From positions 36,595 through 100,594 of the forward strand of contig MPND01000011.1 of assembly GCA_002238855.1 (NCBI GenBank): a stretch of 64,000 nt of DNA. The letters are read 5' to 3'. The translations under genes and the position numbers were made by a program. This document shows, piece after piece, positions 51,479 through 61,884 of this stretch. Under the pieces are notes generated by a model. The model was not told the origin of the DNA. It searched no databases and saw only the letters and a program-made list of their open reading frames with translations. The DNA is from SAR202 cluster bacterium bin90. Its GTDB lineage: Bacteria; Chloroflexota; Dehalococcoidia; Lucifugimonadales; JADFKI01. Every line of letters starts with the position of its first letter. The first letter of the stretch is position 1.

Positions 51479-52870
51479 TCACACATTCGGCAGATTGAAG
51501 ATGTTCTCCTGCTGGCGCATCATCCGCCGCATCTTCTTGCTCTGGCGCTTGCCACCTTTGCCGCCCTTCCCGGTGACGCCCATCATCTGCCGCATCATCT
51601 TCTGCATCTGGCTGAACTGGTTCAGTAGCTGGTTGACATCCTGCGGCGTTGTCCCGCTACCCCTCGCAATGCGCCGCCTCCGACTGCCGCCGATAATCTC
51701 CGGGCGCCGCCGCTCCTCCGGAGTCATTGAGCGGATTATCGCCTCCGTCCTGGTGAGATGGCTGCCGTCCAGCTCGTCCATGGACACCCTGCCCTTCATC
51801 GCAGAGAAGCCCGGCACCATCTCGAGCACCTGGCTGATCGGCCCCATCTGCTTGAGCTGCTGTAGCTGCCCCAGGAAGTCGTCGAGGTCGAATGTCGCCT
51901 GCCGTATCTTGCGCTCCATCTCCGTGGCTTCGTCCTGGTCTATGGTCGCCTGCGCTTTATCAATCAGTGTCAGCACATCGCCCATGCCAAGTATTCGCGA
52001 AGCAAGCCTGTCCGGATAGAATGCCTCAAGAGCGTCTGCCCTTTCGCCTGTGCCGATGAACTTGATAGGCACGCCCGTGACCGATGTGATGGAGAGCGCT
52101 GCGCCACCACGCGCATCCCCGTCCATCTTCGTCATTATCAGGCCCGTCAGTCCAATCCTGTCGTGGAACTGCCTCGCCGCCTCGACCGCCTCCTGACCCG
52201 TCATCGCGTCCACAACGAGCAGCGTCTCGTCCGGAGACACGGCGTCCTTCACCGATTCCAGTTCCCACATAAGCTCGTCATCGACCTGGAAACGCCCCGC
52301 CGTATCGACTATCGCCCACGCCGCGTTAAGTTCGGTTGCGCGTTTAATGCCTTCCCTGGCAACCTTAGGCGTATCGCTCGTCCTCGTGTCCTGATAGACG
52401 GCGACCTCAATCTGGTTTCCCAGCGTTTCTAGCTGCTGGATAGCTGCCGGCCGCTGCAGGTCGGCGGCGACCATAACGGGAGTCTGCCCGTCCTGCTTCA
52501 GGTGTCGCGCCAGCTTGGCTGACGCTGTGGTCTTGCCCGCGCCGTTCAGCCCGACCATCAGGATGACTGACGGGCGCTTCGGCCCAGGTTCAAGCTTGTG
52601 CGCCTGCCCGCCCAGGATGTCCACAAGCGCGTCGTTGGTAATCTTGACGACCTGCTGTCCCGGCGACAAGCTCTGCAGCACATCGGACTTAAGCGCCTCC
52701 TCGCGAATTCGCGCTATGAACTCGCGCGCAACACGGAAGTTCACATCCGCTTCAAGCAGCGCCATCCGCACTTCTCGCAGCGCGGCGTCCACGTCCTGCT
52801 CGGTCAGCCTACCCTTGTTCCCAAGGCGACCGAACACTCCGTTCAGCTTCTCCGACAGGGCTTCAAACAT
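51479..52870 (-). CDS. ffh: signal recognition particle GTPase
   Basis: The 463-residue Ffh has an N-domain (MFEALSEKLNGVFGRLGNKG), the G-domain with GLNGAGKTTASAKLARHL near residue 105, DTAGRFQVDDELMWEL, TKMDGDARGGAALS, and a methionine-rich M-domain at the C-terminus ending in MRRMMRQQENIFNLPNV. It binds SRP RNA and signal peptides to target nascent proteins to FtsY. ATG follows AAGGAC. No SRP RNA or ftsY is visible in the window. Confidence 0.96.
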   Translation of the reverse strand: MFEALSEKLNGVFGRLGNKGRLTEQDVDAALREVRMALLEADVNFRVAREFIARIREEALKSDVLQSLSPGQQVVKITNDALVDILGGQAHKLEPGPKRPSVILMVGLNGAGKTTASAKLARHLKQDGQTPVMVAADLQRPAAIQQLETLGNQIEVAVYQDTRTSDTPKVAREGIKRATELNAAWAIVDTAGRFQVDDELMWELESVKDAVSPDETLLVVDAMTGQEAVEAARQFHDRIGLTGLIMTKMDGDARGGAALSITSVTGVPIKFIGTGERADALEAFYPDRLASRILGMGDVLTLIDKAQATIDQDEATEMERKIRQATFDLDDFLGQLQQLKQMGPISQVLEMVPGFSAMKGRVSMDELDGSHLTRTEAIIRSMTPEERRRPEIIGGSRRRRIARGSGTTPQDVNQLLNQFSQMQKMMRQMMGVTGKGGKGGKRQSKKMRRMMRQQENIFNLPNV

Positions 52871-53089
52871 ATCGTGTCCTTCTACTATCCTAGCGACAGT
52901 AGAAAGTATAACAGACGAGAGGGTTGGTCAGAGATTCTGTCCGATATTCGCTGACAACTTCATCGCTAGACACGAGCCCAGCTGCACACAATTAACCTCT
53001 GACTCATCACTCTGACTGACTGACTTCGGCATCGTCTGGGCTTTACGAGTACAATATCGAAAACTACCAAATAAGAACGGAGGACTCCA

Positions 53090-53872
53090 ATGTCTCTCAA
53101 TGGCAAAGTCGCGCTGGTAACCGGCGCAGCACAGGGCATGGGCAGGGCAATCGCGCTTCGACTCGCAGGCGAAGGCGCAAGCATAGTCGCCACCGACATC
53201 AACGGCGGGCTGGTCGAGCAGACCAGCATAGACATCAGGGAGAGTGGTAGCGAAGCCATCGCGGTCGAGGCGGACATAGGCGACATCGACGACATCAACC
53301 GCGTAGTCGAAGAGGCCCTGAACGCATTCGGCCGCATAGACATACTGGTGAACAACGCAGGCGTCACCCGCTTCTCCGACATCATGGACCTGACTCCGGA
53401 AGACTGGGACAGGATCCACCGCGTCAACGCACGGGGCGTGTTCTTCTGTCTCCAGCGAGTCGCACGGGAGATGATCGACAGCGGTGACGGAGGCCGGATC
53501 ATCAACATCGCGTCTATCGCGGGCAAGGGCTATTCCGGCACTTCCAACGCAGCATACGCTGCCAGTAAAGGCGCAGTGATCTCCATGACGCACATAGCAG
53601 CCCACCAGCTCGGACAACACGACATCAACGTGAACGCCATCTGCCCCGGCATTACTCGCACCGCGATGGGCCAGTCCACAATGGTTCAGCGGTCGCAGGA
53701 CATGGGCATCTCTATGGAGGAGTTGGAAGAGCAAAGGAGCGCACGAATCCCCATAGGCCGGCCAAACGAGCCTGATGACATAGCGGACATGGCGGTGTTC
53801 CTAGCAGGTCCCGGCTCGCGCAACATCACGGGTCAGGCGTTCAACGTGGACGGTGGTTTGGTAATGCACTGA
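53090..53872 (+). CDS. short-chain dehydrogenase/reductase
   Basis: The 260-residue classical SDR has TGAAQGMGRAIA, NNAG, active-site Ser in INIASIAG and a normal YAASK, so unlike the two paralogues at 0.7-3.2 kb its catalytic Lys is in place. It ends with the standard NVDGGLVMH. It reduces or oxidises an alcohol with NAD(P). ATG follows CGGAGG. It is convergent with the epimerase. Confidence 0.9.
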   Translation: MSLNGKVALVTGAAQGMGRAIALRLAGEGASIVATDINGGLVEQTSIDIRESGSEAIAVEADIGDIDDINRVVEEALNAFGRIDILVNNAGVTRFSDIMDLTPEDWDRIHRVNARGVFFCLQRVAREMIDSGDGGRIINIASIAGKGYSGTSNAAYAASKGAVISMTHIAAHQLGQHDINVNAICPGITRTAMGQSTMVQRSQDMGISMEELEEQRSARIPIGRPNEPDDIADMAVFLAGPGSRNITGQAFNVDGGLVMH

Positions 53873-53913
53873 ATCCGAAGTTAGGACGCGGCTCGAATCA
53901 ATAACCCGGGCCG

Positions 53914-54852
53914 CTACTCCCTTACAGGAGGCATCCCCTCCGACTGCCGCACCTCGTTGATGATCTCCAGCACTCGCTGCCTGAAGGGAGGGAACTCAAC
54001 CTCGAACTCCTCGCGTATGCGGCGGTTGTCCACCATATAAATGTCAGACTCCTCGATCCCGTCTTCGCCATCGAAGGTAATCTGGGCGTCGGGTATGAAC
54101 TCCCGCACCAGGCCCGCCAGCGCGCCTAAGGTAATGGGCGTCCCACCGGAGTTGTAGAGGTTGTATCTCGGAGAATCCGACATCGCGACGCGCGCAAATA
54201 TCTCGGATGCGTCCTCTACATGGATCGGGCAGCGGGTGTACGACTGCGACGGGAAATTTGCCGGCAGCCCCCTGGCAGGCAGCGTTATCGCCTGCACATG
54301 GTCAACGGAGCCCCTGACCTTGTCCGGCCCGGTAACATGTGCCGGCCTGATACCGGTTATGGACATCCCGTAATTCCTGATGTACTGCTCTGCCTGGAAC
54401 TCGTTAAATATCTTGTGCATCGCGTACTGTCGCGTGCCATGCTTGGGGTCATCCTCATCAACCGACCTGTCTCCGTAGTGACGCTGCGGCCCATAGACTG
54501 CGATGGAGCTCGCGTACACCACGCGCTTGACCCCGCAAAGGCGGGCGGCCTCGAAGCAATTGTCCATGCCCAAAACATTGAGGCGCATCTGGTTGTGCGG
54601 ATCGCCCTCTCCGCCGCCCACGATATATGCCAGATTTATGAGCCGCTCCGGACTGAACTCAAGAACGGTTCTGACAACATCATCGAAATGGGTTATGTCG
54701 CCCCGGACGACTCTTACTTGGTCTCCCATATCGTCAAAAGTGGCGGCCCAGGGGTTGATGTCCATGCAGACCACATCTTCGCCCTGCTCGACCAGCTTTC
54801 TAACTACTCGCGGCCCGATAAAGCCGGTGCCGCCAATTACCAATACGGACAT
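53914..54852 (-). CDS. NAD-dependent epimerase/dehydratase
   Basis: The 312-residue extended SDR reads MSVLVIGGTGFIGPRVVRKLVEQGEDVVCMDI (nucleotide motif GGTGFIG), then SSIAVYGPQ and YAMHK as the Tyr/Lys pair. The rest resembles nucleotide-sugar epimerases. The track starts at 54861, where GGAGGT touches the ATG. The ATG at 54852 leaves a 10-nt spacing and is chosen. Substrate unknown. Confidence 0.88.
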   Translation of the reverse strand: MSVLVIGGTGFIGPRVVRKLVEQGEDVVCMDINPWAATFDDMGDQVRVVRGDITHFDDVVRTVLEFSPERLINLAYIVGGGEGDPHNQMRLNVLGMDNCFEAARLCGVKRVVYASSIAVYGPQRHYGDRSVDEDDPKHGTRQYAMHKIFNEFQAEQYIRNYGMSITGIRPAHVTGPDKVRGSVDHVQAITLPARGLPANFPSQSYTRCPIHVEDASEIFARVAMSDSPRYNLYNSGGTPITLGALAGLVREFIPDAQITFDGEDGIEESDIYMVDNRRIREEFEVEFPPFRQRVLEIINEVRQSEGMPPVRE

Positions 54853-55098
54853 TTCCTCCATACCTCCTAAGGCGAGTACAGCGGACTAACCCTTCCGAGT
54901 ACAACGGGATGCAAAATGCTCGTCATGACAGCTATCTTGCCATACGCTGGAGCGGAACAGAGGGCCAAGAACCCGGGGCAGTCGCGGGGCAGTTTACAGT
55001 GTAACCGGCTATCCCAGCCACGCGCACCGTGATGGCAAGGCTCTCGAGCACGAGTAGCGGTCAGACTACTTCAGTCAGGGCAGCCGAAAGATCGGTCC

Positions 55099-56124
55099 CT
55101 ACTCAACATACACGCTTTCGAGCAGCTCACTCATCGCCGCCGACAGGAATCTCACGCCCGCGATCGTCCTGATATATTCCATGCGGGTGGGACCCACCAC
55201 TCCTAGCGCGCCGACCGCGCGATGAGGCAACCCGTACTGGCATACTACTACGCTCAGCGGCGACAGCGCATCGTCCGGGTGCTCATGCCCGATGATCACG
55301 CGCACCACGCCGCCCTCCGGCGTCTCCGAAAGGATAGTCTGCGCGAGGCTTCCGTCCTCGACGCCCTCGACAATCGAGCGTGCCCGTTCGTTCTCTGCGA
55401 ACTCCGGCTGCGAGAGCAGGTTGCGCATGCCGTCCACATAGTGGTCGTGGTACGCAGCCTTTTCCTCTTCCTGCAGCACAGTCACAGTTGCTTCAACGAG
55501 TTCCTCTTCCAGTGGCGTGAGTGGCAACTGCTGCGATGCTATCTCACGCTGGTTGTGCCCCATAAGGTACGAGCGCAGCCGAGCGGTAGATTCTTCGAGT
55601 TCATAGGCGTCCATCGGCTGAGGCAGTCGTATGAGCTGGCGATGCAGGCGCGCCTGTTCAAGCACCACAATGAGCATTACCAGGAGGTCCTGCATGGGCA
55701 CCAGGTCGAGGTAACGCACTCTGGTCTCCCGCGATTTCGGGAAGGTAGCAATCGCCATATTGCCCACCAGCCCGGCAAGCACAGCCGCAGATACATTCGC
55801 CCACTCGTCCAGGTTCTGCAGGATGTTCTGCAGCCTTACATGCGCCCTGTCGCGCGCATTCTGCGGAATCGCGCTATCTGTCACAGGCTCGATCGATTCC
55901 ACGAAAAACCTGTACGCCTTGTCCAGGGGAACACTGCCAGCAGACGTGTGCGGATTAGCGAGGTAGCCTTGCTCCTTGAGCACGGCGACATCGTTACGCA
56001 CGGTCGCCGAGCTGACGCTCAGCCCCTGGCTGCGCGCGACGGCGTCCGAAGCGATTGGCGTGGCAGTACGAGTGTAGTCAGCCACGATGATTTTAAGGAT
56101 TAGCTCTTGTCTCTCCGTAAGCAT
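55099..56124 (-). CDS. hrcA: heat-inducible transcription repressor HrcA
   Basis: The protein of about 341 residues has an N-terminal winged helix (MLTERQELILKIIVADYTRTATPIASDAVARSQGLSVSSATVRNDVAVLKEQGYLANPHTSAGSVPLDKAYRFF) and the HrcA effector domain ending with SVVVCQYGLPHRAVGALGVVGPTRMEYIRTI. It represses groE/dnaK operons by binding CIRCE elements. The ATG at 56124 gives the normal start; TTG 56142 is the alternative. No CIRCE repeat or dnaK/grpE genes were seen nearby, so regulation may act elsewhere. Confidence 0.94.
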   Translation of the reverse strand: MLTERQELILKIIVADYTRTATPIASDAVARSQGLSVSSATVRNDVAVLKEQGYLANPHTSAGSVPLDKAYRFFVESIEPVTDSAIPQNARDRAHVRLQNILQNLDEWANVSAAVLAGLVGNMAIATFPKSRETRVRYLDLVPMQDLLVMLIVVLEQARLHRQLIRLPQPMDAYELEESTARLRSYLMGHNQREIASQQLPLTPLEEELVEATVTVLQEEEKAAYHDHYVDGMRNLLSQPEFAENERARSIVEGVEDGSLAQTILSETPEGGVVRVIIGHEHPDDALSPLSVVVCQYGLPHRAVGALGVVGPTRMEYIRTIAGVRFLSAAMSELLESVYVE

Positions 56125-56274
56125 AGCCAACCACGAATTCAAGGCTTTGGAGCGGATAAGATATCCCTATTCTACATTTGCCAATGCAGTCTAACAAGGT
56201 TTCACTTTCAAGAAGCTTGCAGGTGCAGTTCGGCACGACAAAGAGCATCATCAATTGCCCACATCTCCCCTGCT

Positions 56275-59200
56275 CTACAAAGGCCGGCGCAATCCCACCA
56301 GTCCGTCCAAGTAAATCGGTGCATTGGACGCGCCGCCCGGTCCGCCTTCAAGCCCTCCGTGCGATTCCCTGGGATCAAGGAACATACTCGTCTCCGCCTC
56401 GCAGTCCGGCAGGTTAAGCTGCGAGAGGTCATTATTCGCCACATCCTTCAGCCCAACAGGAACACATCCGGTCAGCTGATTGCCTCCAAGGAATAAGAAT
56501 GTCAAATTTTCGAGATTGTCCAGTTCAGACGGTATCTCCCCTGTTAGCTCGTTCCTGGGCAAGTATAGCTGCACAAGTTTGGCGAGGCTGCCCAGTTCAG
56601 ACGGTATCTCTCCGGTCAAACCATTCCTGGAAAGGTACAACTCTGTCAGGTTAGAAAGGCCTCCCAATTCTGTCGGTATCATGCCGGTCAGATCGTTGTC
56701 CGACAAGTGCAGCAACGTCAGACTTGAAAGGCTTCCAAGCTCCGCGGGTATGGCGCCGGAAAGTTGGTTTCTCGACAGATGTAGGTGCCTAAGCTGGACA
56801 AGGCCACCCAACTCAGAAGGAATCGCTCCACTCAGGCTGTTGTCAGAAAGGCGCAGGTATCGCAGTTCCGTGAGATTGCCAATTTCCGCTGGTATTGCAC
56901 CTGTTACACGGTTATTGGTCAGAGACAAGTAAGTCAGTTCCGTCAGCATTCCAAACTCGGCGGGAATCTCACCGGTCAATCGGTTATTTGAAAGGGACAG
57001 ATGATCAAGATTGAGCAGCTGACCTAATTCGGGTGGCATTCCCCCGCTCAACCGATTATCAGACAGCGACAGCCGTTCGAGAGATGTGAGATTACCAAGT
57101 TGCGACGGTATCGCACCGTCCAGTCTGTTCTTGGACAGAGACAGCTCCTCAAGCTCGTAGAGGTCACCCAGTTCTGACGGGATTCCACCGCTCAACCTGT
57201 TATCGGCAAGTGACAGCACCTTGAGTTTCGATAGCCTGCCCAGCTCTACAGGGATTTCGCCATCCAACCTGGAAGGCCCTATCTTTAACTGTGTAACACG
57301 CTTCGGCGAGCCTTCGACCGTAACGCCGTACCATTCGTCAATTGCCACATCGGCTGACCAGTTGAGGATTCCGCCCCTTAGCTTGTCACGGACCGCCAGC
57401 AGCGCATCACAGTCCGTCAGAAGTCCGGGATTGTCGTCCGGATCCTCCACTGCTGTCCCGTTCGAGCACTCTCCCACTTCACAGAAATCCAGCCCAAGCT
57501 CTTCACGGTCATTCGTCATAATATCTTCAAACGCCTTGGGTACGCATCCGCTCAAGTTGTTGCCGGCCAATTTCAGTTCTTCCAGATCGCTCAAGACGCC
57601 CAGCTCAGGGGAGATTTCGCCATTTAACAGGTTGCCGTCAAGCAGCAGCCTCTTCAGGAATGTAAGCTTGCCCAGCTCAGATGGAATCCGTCCCACCAGT
57701 TCATTGTCCGATAACACCAGCACTTCCAGGGCTTCTAGTCTGGCCAGCTCCGCGGGTATCTCGCCGCTCAGTCCCTTGCCCTTCAGTTCGATGTGGGTAG
57801 CGCGCTTGATCGATCCACGGACAGTGACGCCATCCCAATCATCCATCGACAGATGAACAGTCCAGTTCAGGAATGCCCTGCCCGCTAGCTCGTCTCTCAG
57901 TCCCATCAAGGTCTCACAATCCGACACCAAATCCTGATTGCCGTCGGGATCTTCAACTGCTGTTCCACTGGAGCAGTCCACTTCACCGCACAGCGGCAGG
58001 TTCACGAGTGCATCAAGATCATTATCCGTTATGTCATCCAGTCCGTCCGGTATGCAACCGCTGAAAGAGTTGCCGCCGGACAGATTCAATTCGGTCAAGT
58101 TGTCAAGCCTTGTCAGGTCGTGCGGTATCTGGCCACTCAGCTGATTGTCGTTCAGCGACAGCACTTCCAGGATTGAAAGCCTTGCGAGCTCCGACGGAAT
58201 CTCACCGGTCAGAGAATTGTCGGACAGATTCAGCACTTTCAGATACGTCAGGTTTCTCACCTCAGCGGGTATCTCGCCGTCCAGCCCAACGTTGTCAAGA
58301 TTAACCTCTGTTATCCTTCTGGGTGAACCGCTGATCGTGAGTCCTTGCCAATTCTCAATCGCCAGTTCAGTTGTCCAGTTCAGCGCAGCGGCACCCCTCA
58401 GCCCATCCAGACCCGCAAGCAACGAGTTGCAGTCCGAGACCAGCCCATGGTTGGCATTCGGGTTGGTAACTGCCGTTCCGCCCGCGCACTGTCCCTCTCC
58501 ACAGAATTCCAGACCCAGCGAAATCAGGTCATTCCTCTGCACATCCTGCAACTCCTTGGGTATGCAGCCCGTGAATTCATTGCTATGTAGCGACAGAGTT
58601 CTAAGATTTGGGATAGCGCCAAGCTGGGCAGGAATCTCCCCGGTCAACCGGTTCGCCGCAAGAGAAAGTATCTCCAGGTTAGTCAGGCTGCCCAGTTCAA
58701 CCGGAATCGTCCCACGAAGCATATTGCTTTCCAGTGACAGATGTTCAAGTGTGGCAATCGCGCCCAACTGAGACGGAATGGGTCCAGTTAGCCTGTTGCC
58801 ATCTATGGACAGCACCTCCAGGGTCCTGCTCTCACCTAATTCGGGCGGTATCATTCCGCTCAGGTCATTGTCGTCAAGATAAAGGAACCTCAGGTTAGGA
58901 AGACTTCCAAATTCCTTTGGCAATTCCCCGCTCAGTCTATTGTCATCAAGATACAGGGACGATAGATTGCTCAGACTGCTGAGCTCCGGCGGTATCTCTC
59001 CGCTAAGTTGATTTCCGGTCAGCGACATGTGCGACAGGCTCGACAGACCATCCAGTTCGGGCGGTATTTCCCCCGACAGGTCATTATTCGCCAGGACCAT
59101 TAGTTGCAGCCTGCTGAGGCTCCCAAGTTCTGCCGGAATCCCTCCACTAATCTCGTTACCCGTAATCTGCAGCAGCGACAGATGACTCAGCCTGCTCAGT

Positions 59201-61587
59201 TCAGCGGGCAGCCTTCCGCTAAGCCCTCTCTCATTCAGCACCAGATGTATCACACGCTTCGGCGATCCGCCAACCTTCACCCCTTCCCAGTGCTCGATAG
59301 GGACATTCACTGACCAGTTAAGCGACACCCTTCCTCCAAGCCGGCTCCGCGAAGCAATCAGCGCATTGCAGTCCGCCACCAGCCCTGCATTCTCATCAGG
59401 GCTATCGACCGCATTTCCGCTCGTGCATACACCTGACGCGCACGCCTCCAGCCCGGTCTCCGATAGGTCGTTGACCGCCACATCCTCCAGCGCAGGCGGT
59501 ATGCAACCACTAAGAGAGTTGCCAGCAAGCTTCAGTTCTTCCAGACTATCAAGGTCTGCCAGCTCTACGGGAATCTCACCGCTCAGCCGGTTATTCGCAA
59601 GCAGCAGGGACTTCAGTTTCGCCAGGTTCGCCAATTCCGCCGGAATAGCGCCACTCAGCATATTGTCATTGAGCGCAAGGCTCTCCAATTCAGAGAGATC
59701 CCCCAGCTCCACGGGTATATCGCCGGTAAGCAGGTTGTTGTCGAGTGACAGCCTCGTCAGATTGGACAGACCCCCCAGCTCGGCCGGTATAGTCCCTCGT
59801 AGTCTGTTACCGGATAGCGACATAACCTCCAGTCCCGTCAGCGCACCCAGCTCAGCCGGCACACTGCCGGTCAACTCCATCTCATCCAGTTCCAACCCGG
59901 TCACCCGCATTGGCGATCCTGCCATGGTCACTCCATCCCAGTCGCGAATCGCATTGTTCGCACCCCAGTTCAGGGTTGCACTGCCCGCCAGCGCATCCCG
60001 CAAACCCAGCAGCGTCTCGCAGTCCGCCACCAGCCCCTCATTCTCGTTCGGCTCCGCAACCACACTCCCGTCCCTGCACACATCCGCCCCACACACGCTC
60101 AGCCCCGTATCAGCCAGATCATGGTCCGCCACAGATTGCAACGCCAACGGTATGCAACCCACCAGCGAGTTCCCAGACACCTTCAATTCTACAAGATTGG
60201 CAAGGTCACCCAACTCAGTTGGCAGAATGCCACCAATCTGGTTGCCGTTGAGAACTAGCCTTTCGAGTTCAGCCAAGCCGCCAAGTTCCGCCGGTATCTC
60301 CCCGGTCAGCTGATTCCTATCAACTGACAGATCCCTTAGAGCGCCGAGATTGCCCAATTCAGAAGGTAATGCCCCACTCAGATTGTTTCCCGAAAGCGAA
60401 AGAACCTCCATCCCCGTCAGCAGGCCCAACTGAGCCGGCAGACTCCCATCCAGACCCTTCTCATCCAGTGCCAACTCAGTCACCCGCATCGGCGACCCGC
60501 CCACGGTTACTCCATCCCAATCAGCAATCGGTGTGTCTGCCGCCCAGTTCAACACAACGCTCCCCGCCAGCAAATCCCGCAGGCTAAGTAGCGTATCGCA
60601 GTCCGATGTCAATTCCGGATTGTCGCCCGCATCCACCACTGCTCCTCCCGTCGTACAATCCAATGGGGGCTCCGGCAGTCCGGTCACTTTCAGCGTGAAT
60701 TCCCCGCTCTCTTCCACACCATACGTAGTCGCCTCAATCGTATACTCTCCTGCTTCCAGCTCCGTCCCCACAATTTCGGAATTAAAGTCTACACCTGGAA
60801 CCGCGTCGTCATTCTCCGCCACAACCTCGCCGTCTTTCTCCGTTCCTTCCATTAGATACAGGTAGGTATCCACCTCAGACTCCAGCCTGATCCCTACCGT
60901 CGCGGCTTCAGTAATCGTGAAAGCGAAGAAACGCGCATAGTAATCACCTGTCCTGCGATTATTGGGCCTGTTCTCCGAGAGGCACGAGTCGCTCCAGCTC
61001 CTATCAATGTTCACATCCTCACTAATCACTTCAAAGCACGGATCAATTGGGGTCGCACTGGGTGTCGGACTGGCGCTAGCAGTCGGAGACGGTGACGCTA
61101 CATCCTCATCCACATCGATTATCCTCAGTCGCAGCAGTATCTCCGTAGACGCCTCGTCCGCAGCGGACACAACCACACCTATCAGGTAAGTACTCTGAGT
61201 CTCGTAATCTAGTTCCTCACCCTCCTTCAGCACGAGGTGCGCCACATAGTTGCCGCCATCATTAAGGCCTGCGGGAATCAGCGAGAACTTCGCAGTATCG
61301 TCCGACTCCTTGAAGTCGAAAGTCAGCGCTCCGCCATCGGCAGAATACGCCTCAAAAGAAATTATTATGTGGCTCGTTTGCCCTTCAGGCCAGTCCTCGG
61401 GAATCGCCGTCTCCCACACAACCACTGGCCCATCCACAACCTGGGTCGGAGTCGGATCAGTCTGTGCGCTGACCATTCCTGCCCCGGCCCCTCCACCATT
61501 GAACATCAGCACGATGAACAGCACCGCTGCTGCTGCTGCAGCAAACCCCGCCGCCTTCACTCGCCTTGAATCAATTATCGTGTGCAT
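56275..61587 (-). CDS. giant secreted plant-type leucine-rich-repeat protein
   Basis: The protein of about 1770 residues has a signal peptide (AAGFAAAAAAVLFIVLMF), a post-signal AQTDPTPTQ linker and a region with a pre-peptidase C-terminal (PPC)-like domain. Six repeated modules follow. Each module is a capping segment (C-x-x-G-x-AV...DC-x-x-L...LNW...W-x-GV-x-x-x-GSP-x-R) followed by 24-residue LRR units LTGEIPAELGxLxxLxxLxLxxN of the plant type. There is no C-terminal anchor. The ATG 61587 gives the shortest signal; 61614 and 61647 are alternatives with no clear ribosome site. A binding role for polysaccharide or other cells is plausible but unproven. Confidence 0.9.
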   Translation of the reverse strand: MHTIIDSRRVKAAGFAAAAAAVLFIVLMFNGGGAGAGMVSAQTDPTPTQVVDGPVVVWETAIPEDWPEGQTSHIIISFEAYSADGGALTFDFKESDDTAKFSLIPAGLNDGGNYVAHLVLKEGEELDYETQSTYLIGVVVSAADEASTEILLRLRIIDVDEDVASPSPTASASPTPSATPIDPCFEVISEDVNIDRSWSDSCLSENRPNNRRTGDYYARFFAFTITEAATVGIRLESEVDTYLYLMEGTEKDGEVVAENDDAVPGVDFNSEIVGTELEAGEYTIEATTYGVEESGEFTLKVTGLPEPPLDCTTGGAVVDAGDNPELTSDCDTLLSLRDLLAGSVVLNWAADTPIADWDGVTVGGSPMRVTELALDEKGLDGSLPAQLGLLTGMEVLSLSGNNLSGALPSELGNLGALRDLSVDRNQLTGEIPAELGGLAELERLVLNGNQIGGILPTELGDLANLVELKVSGNSLVGCIPLALQSVADHDLADTGLSVCGADVCRDGSVVAEPNENEGLVADCETLLGLRDALAGSATLNWGANNAIRDWDGVTMAGSPMRVTGLELDEMELTGSVPAELGALTGLEVMSLSGNRLRGTIPAELGGLSNLTRLSLDNNLLTGDIPVELGDLSELESLALNDNMLSGAIPAELANLAKLKSLLLANNRLSGEIPVELADLDSLEELKLAGNSLSGCIPPALEDVAVNDLSETGLEACASGVCTSGNAVDSPDENAGLVADCNALIASRSRLGGRVSLNWSVNVPIEHWEGVKVGGSPKRVIHLVLNERGLSGRLPAELSRLSHLSLLQITGNEISGGIPAELGSLSRLQLMVLANNDLSGEIPPELDGLSSLSHMSLTGNQLSGEIPPELSSLSNLSSLYLDDNRLSGELPKEFGSLPNLRFLYLDDNDLSGMIPPELGESRTLEVLSIDGNRLTGPIPSQLGAIATLEHLSLESNMLRGTIPVELGSLTNLEILSLAANRLTGEIPAQLGAIPNLRTLSLHSNEFTGCIPKELQDVQRNDLISLGLEFCGEGQCAGGTAVTNPNANHGLVSDCNSLLAGLDGLRGAAALNWTTELAIENWQGLTISGSPRRITEVNLDNVGLDGEIPAEVRNLTYLKVLNLSDNSLTGEIPSELARLSILEVLSLNDNQLSGQIPHDLTRLDNLTELNLSGGNSFSGCIPDGLDDITDNDLDALVNLPLCGEVDCSSGTAVEDPDGNQDLVSDCETLMGLRDELAGRAFLNWTVHLSMDDWDGVTVRGSIKRATHIELKGKGLSGEIPAELARLEALEVLVLSDNELVGRIPSELGKLTFLKRLLLDGNLLNGEISPELGVLSDLEELKLAGNNLSGCVPKAFEDIMTNDREELGLDFCEVGECSNGTAVEDPDDNPGLLTDCDALLAVRDKLRGGILNWSADVAIDEWYGVTVEGSPKRVTQLKIGPSRLDGEIPVELGRLSKLKVLSLADNRLSGGIPSELGDLYELEELSLSKNRLDGAIPSQLGNLTSLERLSLSDNRLSGGMPPELGQLLNLDHLSLSNNRLTGEIPAEFGMLTELTYLSLTNNRVTGAIPAEIGNLTELRYLRLSDNSLSGAIPSELGGLVQLRHLHLSRNQLSGAIPAELGSLSSLTLLHLSDNDLTGMIPTELGGLSNLTELYLSRNGLTGEIPSELGSLAKLVQLYLPRNELTGEIPSELDNLENLTFLFLGGNQLTGCVPVGLKDVANNDLSQLNLPDCEAETSMFLDPRESHGGLEGGPGGASNAPIYLDGLVGLRRPL

Positions 61588-61768
61588 ACTAGGCAATTCA
61601 TCTCCCACCGGCATCCAGTCAACACCCCACAGGCGCTCCCTGACCATCCCAATATATTACTGCGTAAATACATTAGTCCCCTTCAGCATCCCCAGTCAAT
61701 GCCTCGCAGCGCAATTGCCGCACACTTCTGCCCGCATTCACAAGCCCCACACGCGCACGTGCCACAAA

Positions 61769-61805
61769 AAAGAGAGGTTCTCGCACTCTGCGAGAACCTC
61801 TCTTT
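61769..61805 (-). terminator. intrinsic terminator of the stalk-protein gene
   Basis: AAAGAGAGGTTCTCGCA pairs with its complement in a perfect 17-bp stem with a 3-nt loop (CTC on plus), and TTTTTT follows on the minus strand. It lies 79 bp past the stop of the gene ending at 61885. Confidence 0.85.
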
Positions 61806-61884
61806 GAATCACCTAACTGTTATTTCCTTACAGGATTCATACTGCGTTTTACTCCAGTCTGAAACCTCAATCGCTTCATACCCT

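Noticed and set aside
56124-56275. CIRCE operator upstream of hrcA
   Set aside because: No TTAGCACTC-N9-GAGTGCTAA-like inverted repeat was found in this gap.
56440-61100. Tandem DNA repeats that might suggest a CRISPR array
   Set aside because: The periodicity is 72 bp of diverged coding sequence for 24-residue LRR units, with no identical repeats and unique spacers.
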